6,132 bases of DNA from Candidatus Omnitrophota bacterium. Its GTDB lineage: Bacteria > Omnitrophota > Gorgyraeia > Gygaellales > Profunditerraquicolaceae. Below, piece after piece: positions 1 to 5,394 of this stretch; positions within the stretch are counted from its first letter, which is position 1, and each line of letters starts with the position of its first letter. The DNA lies in assembly GCA_026387255.1 (NCBI GenBank), contig JAPLMA010000023.1, forward strand, positions 1 to 6,132. Direction: 5' to 3'. Made by a program: the position numbers and the translations under genes. Under the pieces are notes generated by a model. It was given only the letters and a program-made list of their open reading frames with translations, made no database searches and was not told the DNA's origin.

Positions 1-990
1 TGCAACAATTGAATAAGTATTTAACCCGCAACCGGCAAGAGGATAGTCTCTAATAATCCTTAGAGCTTCCTTCCAAAGATTAAGCCTAATCGGAGTCGAA
101 CCTTCATTTATTTTTAAAGTTGATTTTATACGCGCATTTACGGTCTGACCGGCCCTAATCTCAATCCTGCCGATAGTCGCGGCTTTAACCCTTAAAGATT
201 GCGGCAAAACTAAAAATACAGACAATACACCAACACCAGCGAATAAACATAATAGCTTAATTTTTAAATCAACATCCTTAAACAAATACCCAACCATCAA
301 AACAATAGCCATTATAAAACCCAACCAAGCGCCTCGCGCGTAAGTTACCAATAAACAAACTGACAACAAGGCGGTCAACACCATCAAGCATGCTTTTAAT
401 TCCTTGCTTACAACCTTACCTGCCAACAACAGGCCCAAAAACAATGGAATAATTACGATTAGCCAGCCGGCAAAACCATTAGCGGTAGAAAAAGAAGCAG
501 TGAGCCTGTCCCATCTATACCCCATTAAAAAATCCACGCCTCTATAATATTGCACTACCGCGTCCATGATTACTAACACAGCCGAAGAAATAATCGCGAT
601 TAAAATATGCTTTAGCCGCTCCCGACTATTAGCAACCTCAACCAACATAAAATATATGGCTAAAAACTTTAACTCTTTACCAAAAAACGCCCTTAAAGAC
701 AGTCCAAAATTAGTGCTAAAAATTACCGCTAACGCGTTAATTAATATATATATACCTAAAGCTACATTTAATCCAGTTTTAGGAAACGTGCCCCATGATA
801 ACTCAGCCCGATATCTAAATACCCTCTTAAGTACCCAGAAAACAAAAGCCAACAATGTAAAGCTTTCAGCTACTGCTTTTGAAATCGGTAACCAAAAAAT
901 TAACAAACACAAACTGGCTAATATTACACGATCACAATATAAAATTAATCTTTTTTTATTCATCATTATCTCTAATATTTTCAATTTCAT
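1..990 (-). CDS. O-antigen ligase/polymerase (Wzy_C family), partial, 3' end beyond window
   Basis: The minus-strand frame is open from the ATG at 990 to the left edge, giving 330 residues with no stop. The protein is strongly hydrophobic with many membrane segments (about 20-37, 40-55, 74-92, 128-146, 173-190, 202-218, 220-234, 243-267). Family hallmarks are RLTASF..ANGFAGW at 162-176, TYARGAWLGF at 216-225, and R302 to Y326 with W306, DYPLAGCGLN at 315-324. The last sits after a long loop (about 268-311) and matches the Wzy_C periplasmic signature. Known members either polymerise lipid-linked O-units (Wzy) or ligate glycan to lipid A-core (WaaL) in the inner membrane; sequence alone does not separate these roles. 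The ATG overlaps the dehydratase stop (ATGA, 987-990). A GGGAG (1002-1006) lies 11 nt upstream, slightly far, so translational coupling is likely. The in-frame ATGs at 966 and 963 have no better ribosome site. About 70-150 residues are probably missing. Confidence 0.9.
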   Translation of the reverse strand, partial: MKLKILEIMMNKKRLILYCDRVILASLCLLIFWLPISKAVAESFTLLAFVFWVLKRVFRYRAELSWGTFPKTGLNVALGIYILINALAVIFSTNFGLSLRAFFGKELKFLAIYFMLVEVANSRERLKHILIAIISSAVLVIMDAVVQYYRGVDFLMGYRWDRLTASFSTANGFAGWLIVIIPLFLGLLLAGKVVSKELKACLMVLTALLSVCLLVTYARGAWLGFIMAIVLMVGYLFKDVDLKIKLLCLFAGVGVLSVFLVLPQSLRVKAATIGRIEIRAGQTVNARIKSTLKINEGSTPIRLNLWKEALRIIRDYPLAGCGLNTYSIVA

Positions 991-2813
991 AATGCCACTA
1001 TCTCCCGCAACTTCCTAACTGTTTCTGGCCCATTCATCACATTAACCAATTTCTCCAATTCTTTTATTTTACGCCTTAATATCCGAGGATCAAAATAATC
1101 CGACTGGGCAATATAAATCTTATCTGCTTTAGTCGCTTTATCCTTTTCGCTATTTAACAAAGTCTCTTCAAAAAGTTTCTCTCCCGGGCGCAAGCCAATA
1201 AATTTTATTTTTATGTCTTCTTCGGACTTTAGGCCATAAAGAGAGATCAACTCTTTTGCCAAATCCAGTATCTTAATTTGTTCCCCCATATCTAAAATGA
1301 ATATCTCACCGGCCTTGGCCATGCTCCCTGCCTGCAAAACAAGCTGGCTTGCTTCATTAACACTCATGAAATACCGCTTAACTTCAGGATGAGTTACGGT
1401 TACCGGCCCGCCTTCCTCAATTTGCTTCTTAAACAGAGGGACAACACTTCCATCAGAACCTAATACATTTCCAAACCTAACTGCCATAAATTTAGTTTTA
1501 CTCATCTTGGCTTTAGTCTGTAAAATCATCTCCGCGATCCTCTTAGTAATCCCCATCACGCTTGTAGGATTTACCGCCTTATCAGAAGAAATAAAAATAA
1601 ATCTTTCTACCTTATAATGATCAGCAGCATAAATGAGGTTTCGGCTTCCGATAATGTTATTCTTTACGGCGACCACGGGATTTTCTTCCATCAGAGGAAC
1701 ATGTTTATGGGCTGCCGCGTGAAATACAACCTGAGGCTTATAAAGCGAAAATACATTTTTTAACAAGCCGATATCCCTGATATCACCAATTATAGTTTTA
1801 AATTTAATCTGTGGATATTTTGTCAAAAATTCAATCCCTAAGAAATATACACCATTCTCATTATGATCAAATAGCAATACCTCTTTGGGGCTGAAATTCA
1901 ATATCTGCCTGCAAAGAGCTGAGCCTATCGAGCCGCCCGCGCCGGTAATTAAAACTATCTTATCAAACAAATAGCCTTGGACCTCTTCTTTATTGATATT
2001 TACCGTTTCTCTACCAAGAAGATCTTCGGGTTTTATATCTCTAGGCTTAACCTCTAAATCGCCATTAAGTATCTTTTGTAAACCCGGGACGATGCGGATT
2101 TTTACTGAAGGTATCTGGCAATGCGAAATAATCCGCCGGATTACTTCGCCTTTAGCCGAAGGAATAGCGATAATCACCTCATCCACCCCATACTTGTTAA
2201 CCACCGCGGGAATATCATTACAACTGCCTAAAATCATTACCCCCTGAATACGTAAACCATTTTTATGCGGATCATCGTCAATAAAACCAACTAACTCTAT
2301 GCTGGCTTTAGGGTTACTCCTGGATTCTCTTAAAACCATAACGCCTGCTTCCCCTGCTCCTACGATGATCGCTCTTTTTTGGCTACTTTTTGGAGCTGGA
2401 CGAAACGCTTCCCTGAATATGCGATTGAAAAAACGAATCCCGGACATCATGCAAAAACATAAAATACCATCCAGAATAAAAACCGAACGCGGGATCACAA
2501 CTTGAGAAAAGATAAAAATAACACTAACAATAAAAATTACCGTAGATAATACATTGGCCTTAATTATTCTCCAAATATCATCTATGCTAGCATACCTCCA
2601 TAAACCGGAATAAAGCCCAAAATATCCAAGAATGATTAACTTAATACAGGCAAGAATAGGAAGGGTTTTTAATATTGCCTGCCAAGAATTGCTATCAATT
2701 TTAAAATCTAACCGTAGATAGAAAGCAAGCATGTAAGCGCAAATCACCAAAGCTAAATGAATAACTATGATAATTAAACGCCGGCACTTAAAGATTAACT
2801 CTTTCAGGTTCAT
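987..2813 (-). CDS. Membrane-anchored UDP-GlcNAc-type 4,6-dehydratase (WbpM/CapD long form)
   Basis: This 608-residue protein is the usual length for long-form nucleotide-sugar 4,6-dehydratases. Four hydrophobic segments (about 11-33, 46-70, 86-107, 109-127) anchor it in the inner membrane. A CoA-binding-like Rossmann domain follows with GAGEAG at 152-157. The catalytic extended-SDR domain begins near 285 with the NAD(P)-binding TGAGGSIG at 290-297, then AAAHKHVPLME at 366-376 and SSDKAVNPTSVMGITK at 409-424. The usual SDR tyrosine is M420, with K424 retained and D411-K412 upstream; this S-M-K arrangement is the known WbpM-type variant. LRPGEKLFEE at 541-550 is another family signature. The expected reaction is UDP-HexNAc to UDP-4-keto-6-deoxy-HexNAc, supplying the adjacent SDR enzyme. 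An in-frame TAG two codons upstream makes the ATG at 2813 the most upstream possible start. The ribosome site is poor (AGG only 2 nt away). The stop TGA overlaps the next gene. The exact substrate and product are inferred. Confidence 0.95.
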   Translation of the reverse strand: MNLKELIFKCRRLIIIVIHLALVICAYMLAFYLRLDFKIDSNSWQAILKTLPILACIKLIILGYFGLYSGLWRYASIDDIWRIIKANVLSTVIFIVSVIFIFSQVVIPRSVFILDGILCFCMMSGIRFFNRIFREAFRPAPKSSQKRAIIVGAGEAGVMVLRESRSNPKASIELVGFIDDDPHKNGLRIQGVMILGSCNDIPAVVNKYGVDEVIIAIPSAKGEVIRRIISHCQIPSVKIRIVPGLQKILNGDLEVKPRDIKPEDLLGRETVNINKEEVQGYLFDKIVLITGAGGSIGSALCRQILNFSPKEVLLFDHNENGVYFLGIEFLTKYPQIKFKTIIGDIRDIGLLKNVFSLYKPQVVFHAAAHKHVPLMEENPVVAVKNNIIGSRNLIYAADHYKVERFIFISSDKAVNPTSVMGITKRIAEMILQTKAKMSKTKFMAVRFGNVLGSDGSVVPLFKKQIEEGGPVTVTHPEVKRYFMSVNEASQLVLQAGSMAKAGEIFILDMGEQIKILDLAKELISLYGLKSEEDIKIKFIGLRPGEKLFEETLLNSEKDKATKADKIYIAQSDYFDPRILRRKIKELEKLVNVMNGPETVRKLREIVAL

Positions 2814-2821
2814 AACCTAAT

Positions 2822-2849
2822 ATTATATATCAAAATGTAGTTTTAGCAA
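2822..2849 (-). promoter_or_regulatory. Possible sigma70-type promoter for the 4,6-dehydratase gene
   Basis: On the minus strand TTGCTA (2849-2844) and TATAAT (2827-2822) are separated by 16 nt. This is one mismatch pair from a consensus -35 and a perfect -10. Only 8 nt separate the -10 from the ATG at 2813, so a start about 7 nt downstream would give a leaderless or nearly leaderless mRNA. The site lies in the 110-bp gap after the sugar transferase, just past repeat copy A. The region is AT-rich, so a chance match is quite possible. Confidence 0.4.
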
Positions 2850-2870
2850 TTAAGAAAATACGAAAATAAT

Positions 2871-2910
2871 GTCATTGCGAGGAGGGCAAAACCCGACGAA
2901 GCAATCTCGG
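2871..2910. repeat. Palindromic repeat copy A (intergenic)
   Basis: This 40-nt element begins GTCATTGCGAGG and ends CGAAGCAATCTCGG. Both ends are identical to copy B at 4146-4181; only the centre differs (14 nt here, 10 nt in B). ATTGC at the left pairs with GCAAT at the right, and GGG pairs with CCC around a short A-rich loop, so RNA from either strand could fold. It lies 13 bp beyond the sugar transferase stop. On the transcribed (minus) strand it is followed by a modestly U-rich stretch (ATTATTTT), so weak termination or 3'-end protection is possible but unproven. No transposase and no clear target duplication are seen. Confidence 0.85.
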
Positions 2911-2923
2911 CTTTAGAGCATAA

Positions 2924-3487
2924 TTAATGTTGAACGCCTTCTCTTTTTACAACCTTTATCACAGTTAAAAGGACAATATAAAGGTCAAAGGCAAAAGAAT
3001 GGTGATTAAGGTAATGCTCATCAAAAGAAACCTTTACGGGAATTGACAAATCATCCCTTCCATTTACCTGCGCCCAACCGGTAACTCCAGGAACAAGTTT
3101 ATGAATATTCTTCTTAGTACGTAACTCTATTAAATCATCTTGATTAAACAATGCCGGCCGCGGCCCCACAAAACTCATCTCGCCATTTAAAACGTTAAAC
3201 AATTGCGGCAATTCATCAATACTGTATTTCCGCAAAAACTCTCCTCCGATAATTAAATACTCTTCAGGATTTTCCATTAAGTGAGTAGCTACCTGAGGCG
3301 TATTTAATTTCATCGTCCTGAACTTAGCCATCTTAAAAATACGATTATTCGTGCCAACGCGATCTGTCCAGAACATAGCCGGCCCCTTGGACATTAGTCT
3401 AATCAATGCAGCAATCACTAACATTGGAATACTAAACAAAACTATCAGTCCCAAACTCAAAATTAAATCAAAAATTCGTTTTACCAT
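2924..3487 (-). CDS. Polyprenyl-phosphate sugar-1-phosphate transferase (Bac_transf family, short PglC-like form)
   Basis: This 187-residue protein is a short monotopic phosphoglycosyl transferase, consisting of the catalytic unit without the extra N-terminal membrane domain of WcaJ/WbaP. One hydrophobic segment (about 5-30), broken by P21, fits the re-entrant membrane helix of PglC. Family motifs follow: KFRTM at 55-59, LRKYSIDELPQL at 85-96 with the catalytic Asp-Glu pair D91-E92, MSFVGPRPALFNQDDL at 104-119, and PGVTGWAQVNGRDDL at 133-147. Such enzymes transfer a sugar phosphate from a UDP-sugar to undecaprenyl phosphate at the cytoplasmic face and start the lipid-linked repeat unit. Its position between a reductase-type SDR and a WbpM-type dehydratase suggests a 6-deoxy-HexNAc donor such as UDP-QuiNAc or its 4-keto precursor; this is inference. 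The ATG at 3487 has GGAAAG at 3491-3496 as a ribosome site, and an in-frame TAA lies upstream. The gap to the preceding gene is 87 bp, unlike the overlapping junctions elsewhere. Confidence 0.94.
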   Translation of the reverse strand: MVKRIFDLILSLGLIVLFSIPMLVIAALIRLMSKGPAMFWTDRVGTNNRIFKMAKFRTMKLNTPQVATHLMENPEEYLIIGGEFLRKYSIDELPQLFNVLNGEMSFVGPRPALFNQDDLIELRTKKNIHKLVPGVTGWAQVNGRDDLSIPVKVSFDEHYLNHHSFAFDLYIVLLTVIKVVKREGVQH

Positions 3488-3505
3488 TTTCTTTCCGTCA
3501 TCATC

Positions 3506-3559
3506 AAGTCCCTGTTTCGCATCTAAGCTGGCTTAAAGCCTTTTAAGAAACAGGGACTT
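3506..3559. repeat. 54-bp palindromic element with perfect 13-bp inverted ends
   Basis: AAGTCCCTGTTTC (3506-3518) is the exact reverse complement of GAAACAGGGACTT (3547-3559). The 28-nt centre contains a second small palindrome, GGCTTAAAGCC at 3530-3540. It fills most of the gap between the SDR gene stop and the sugar transferase start and belongs to a different repeat type from copies A and B. On the transcribed strand the stem is not followed by a U-run, so it is not a standard terminator. It may be a small non-autonomous element or an mRNA structure; no transposase or target duplication is visible. Confidence 0.8.
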
Positions 3560-3587
3560 CTATTAGATTTCCTTCTATTGGATTTCC
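3558..3587. repeat. 15-nt tandem duplication spanning the SDR stop codon
   Basis: Two adjacent 15-nt units, TTCTATTAGATTTCC (3558-3572) and TTCTATTGGATTTCC (3573-3587), differ at one base. On the coding (minus) strand the first-read unit (3587-3573) encodes the last residues and the TAG stop at 3577-3575. The second-read unit lies past the stop and has further in-frame stops (TAA, TAG). It abuts the 54-bp palindrome and overlaps it by two bases. Confidence 0.85.
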
Positions 3588-4567
3588 TTAACCGTCTTCT
3601 TTATCCCCTCTTCCATCGTAAAAGGTGGTTTCCACCCAAGTAAATTCCTAATCTTACTACTATCAACAAGCAAAGTTCCTGTTAATTTCTCCAATTCTTC
3701 AGTCTTCCCCGTAATCTTACACAACATCTTTAGAATACCAAGAGGAAAAAAAAATAAAACCGCTTTTTTTTTCATCGCGCAAGCAATCATCTTTATCAAA
3801 TCCGGCGTAGATACATCCTGACCATCACTTACCATAAAAGTCTCACCTGCTGCCAACGGATGAGTAATACACGTACTAATAGCATCCGCCAAATTACCAA
3901 TATAAAGAAAACTACGCCGATTATTAACTCCCTTAAATGGTAAAGGCAACCCGGAACTAGCAAGCTTAATTAAACTCTTAAAATTAGCCTTCACTCCTGA
4001 CCCATAAACCAAAGGAAGCCTCAAAACTACCACCTGAAGCCCAGTCTCATCCGCAACTTTCTTTAATATGTTCTCTGCCTCTAATTTACTAACAGCATAA
4101 GTATCTTGAGGCGCAGGTATATCTTTTTCCGTATATGCCCCCTGCGTCATTGCGAGGCGCGAAGCGCCGAAGCAATCTCGGAAACCCTCTCCATTCACCT
4201 TAACCGAACTAATAAAAATAAACCGCTTTACCCCTGCCTTTGCAGCCATACGTGCCAAACGCTCAGTTCCAAGCACATTCACTTTACGAAATACTTCAAT
4301 AGGATTAGCCGCTGAATCATTCATAACGTGAACCCGTGCCGCTAAATGAATAACCGTATCCACTCCGGCTAAAGCCTGTTGCCAATCCGTTAACTCATTT
4401 ATATCCTCCACCGGGATACATTCATCAACCCCAGAAACATCATGCACATGATTACGCACAGCCCCCTGGACAAAATGACCCCTTTTTTTTAAAGTAACGC
4501 ACAAACTGCGGCCAATAAATCCATTTGCGCCAGTAACTAAAACACGTTTTTTATTGAAATCCATCAT
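3575..4567 (-). CDS. NDP-sugar epimerase/4-ketoreductase (extended SDR, WbpV/WbpK/WreQ-like), with in-frame palindromic insert
   Basis: This 330-residue Rossmann-fold sugar-nucleotide enzyme has the NAD(P) motif VTGANGFIGR at 11-20, HLAARVHVM at 74-82, the serine segment FISSVKVNGE at 118-127 and the catalytic pair Y157 and K161 in YAVSK. LVYGSGVKANF at 187-197, the LLGWKP segment at 309-314 and the rest of the C-terminus are normal for the family. The VKVNGE and PAPQD motifs resemble reductases and epimerases that finish UDP-QuiNAc or UDP-FucNAc after a WbpM-type dehydratase, which is encoded two genes downstream. The substrate is not proven, and a UDP-hexose 4-epimerase remains possible. 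Residues about 129-141 are encoded by repeat copy B, in frame, between the serine motif and YxxxK; the enzyme otherwise looks intact and slightly long. Two 9-nt homopolymers (A9 at 3746-3754, T9 at 3764-3772 on the plus strand) encode KKK and FFF. The start ATG (4567) shares its A with the upstream TAA stop and has no clear ribosome site, so coupling is likely; a second ATG follows directly. Confidence 0.92.
   Translation of the reverse strand: MMDFNKKRVLVTGANGFIGRSLCVTLKKRGHFVQGAVRNHVHDVSGVDECIPVEDINELTDWQQALAGVDTVIHLAARVHVMNDSAANPIEVFRKVNVLGTERLARMAAKAGVKRFIFISSVKVNGEGFRDCFGASRLAMTQGAYTEKDIPAPQDTYAVSKLEAENILKKVADETGLQVVVLRLPLVYGSGVKANFKSLIKLASSGLPLPFKGVNNRRSFLYIGNLADAISTCITHPLAAGETFMVSDGQDVSTPDLIKMIACAMKKKAVLFFFPLGILKMLCKITGKTEELEKLTGTLLVDSSKIRNLLGWKPPFTMEEGIKKTVKEIQ
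4146..4181. repeat. Palindromic repeat copy B, inside the SDR coding sequence
   Basis: This 36-nt element has the same ends as copy A (GTCATTGCGAGG and CGAAGCAATCTCGG). Its structure is a nested palindrome: ATTGC/GCAAT outside and GGCGC/GCGCC inside, around a GAA loop. At 36 nt (12 codons) it keeps the SDR frame. On the minus strand it encodes most of the stretch FRDCFGASRLAMT, which does not resemble the family consensus, whereas the residues on either side do. It resembles in concept the Rickettsia palindromic elements known to sit inside reading frames, but I cannot assign it to a named family. Confidence 0.9.
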
Positions 4568-5394
4568 TATCGAACAGAACGCAGGTTTTCCAGTGCTTGA
4601 TTATTGATTAATCTTCTTTCTTTATCAAAAAACCATCCCCATTTGTTAAAATATCTAACACCGGAACGAATAAGATGTTTAAACAAGGCAGTGTCCTTAT
4701 TCGATCCCCTTTCATAGCCATGATAAATCTCAACTTGTGGATAATATACCGTGCGATATAACCGATGAATCCTTCTTGATAAATCAACGTCTTCAAAATA
4801 AATAAAAAATCTCTCGTCAAAAGACCCAATCTTCTTAAGAACTTCCGTACGTATAAACATAAAACATCCCGATAAATATGGTACGTCCATTTGCTTATTG
4901 CAGTCCGCAAACTTTAACTCATATTTACTTATTAAATTAATCAAGCCTCTTAAAATTTTATTATCAAATTTTCTAATCAATAAATCCATAGGAGTGGGCA
5001 ATAAACGACACAAATGCTGCAACGCACCACCAGGATACAACACCTTGGGCATCAACAGCCCAATCTCATCGTTTCTCTCCATAAAATTGAACAATTTTTC
5101 AAGCACTCCTTTTTCAAAATAAACATCCGGGTTAAAAATCAAAGAATATTTCGTTCTGCCCGACATCTTCCGTATAGCAATATTATGCCCCGCGCCAAAA
5201 CCCAAATTATTATTATTAAAAATATATTCCACATTCTCGCAAGCGCAAATAGCCCTTAAATCATCAGTGGGAGAATTATCAATCACCAAAAGATTTACTT
5301 TTAAAACTGTTCTTAAAAAACTATCAATTGCTTTTCTTAAAATAATTCTATCGTTTTTAAATACCACTATGGAGGCGGCAATATCGTACTTCAT
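4567..5394 (-). CDS. GT2-family glycosyltransferase, rhamnosyltransferase-like
   Basis: This 275-residue protein is a soluble or peripheral GT-A-fold transferase that would add a sugar from a nucleotide donor to the lipid-linked repeat unit in the cytoplasm. Visible motifs are the N-terminal strand IAASIVVFKND at 5-15, LVIDNSPTDD at 36-45 (nucleotide binding), NNNNLGFGAGHN at 60-71, FNPDV at 87-91 (the metal-binding DXD-type position in the NPD form common in WbbL-like rhamnosyltransferases), and YLSGCFMFIRTEVL at 173-186 followed by FDERFFIYFEDVDLSRRI at 192-209. E201-D202-V203-D204 is the expected acidic acceptor/base region, and H225 follows. Length is normal and there is no membrane segment. 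The donor sugar cannot be read from the sequence; rhamnose is only suggested by similarity. The ATG at 5394 shares one base with the TAA stop of the upstream glycosyltransferase and has AAGGG (5402-5406) 7 nt upstream, a good ribosome site. Confidence 0.93.
   Translation of the reverse strand: MKYDIAASIVVFKNDRIILRKAIDSFLRTVLKVNLLVIDNSPTDDLRAICACENVEYIFNNNNLGFGAGHNIAIRKMSGRTKYSLIFNPDVYFEKGVLEKLFNFMERNDEIGLLMPKVLYPGGALQHLCRLLPTPMDLLIRKFDNKILRGLINLISKYELKFADCNKQMDVPYLSGCFMFIRTEVLKKIGSFDERFFIYFEDVDLSRRIHRLYRTVYYPQVEIYHGYERGSNKDTALFKHLIRSGVRYFNKWGWFFDKERRLINNQALENLRSVR

Noticed and set aside
566..1018. 150-codon plus-strand open frame
   Set aside because: It is antisense to the Wzy_C-type gene, whose minus-strand frame is open for 330 codons with clear family motifs. 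The plus-strand translation has no recognisable domain.
1542..1556. Loss of the catalytic tyrosine in the dehydratase (M420) as an inactivating mutation
   Set aside because: Methionine at this position with the following lysine is the known S-M-K arrangement of long WbpM-type enzymes, so it is normal for the family.
1993..2505. Two plus-strand open frames (1993-2247 and 2299-2505)
   Set aside because: Both lie wholly inside the dehydratase gene on the other strand and show no family motifs; they are shadows of its codon pattern.
3506..3559. Intrinsic terminator
   Set aside because: The stem is long but the loop is 28 nt and no U-run follows on the transcribed strand; the plus strand has no gene that would need one here.
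2871..4181. CRISPR array from the two matching repeats
   Set aside because: Only two copies exist, 1.2 kb apart, with one whole gene and part of another between them and a variable centre; there is no regular spacer pattern.
4106..4315. Plus-strand 69-codon frame containing HCEARSAEAIS
   Set aside because: The peptide is just the other-strand reading of repeat copy B and the frame is antisense to the SDR gene, so it is not a real gene.
4608..4910. 100-codon minus-strand frame nested within the GT2 gene
   Set aside because: It is in another frame of the same strand, entirely inside a gene with strong motifs, and has no recognisable features of its own.
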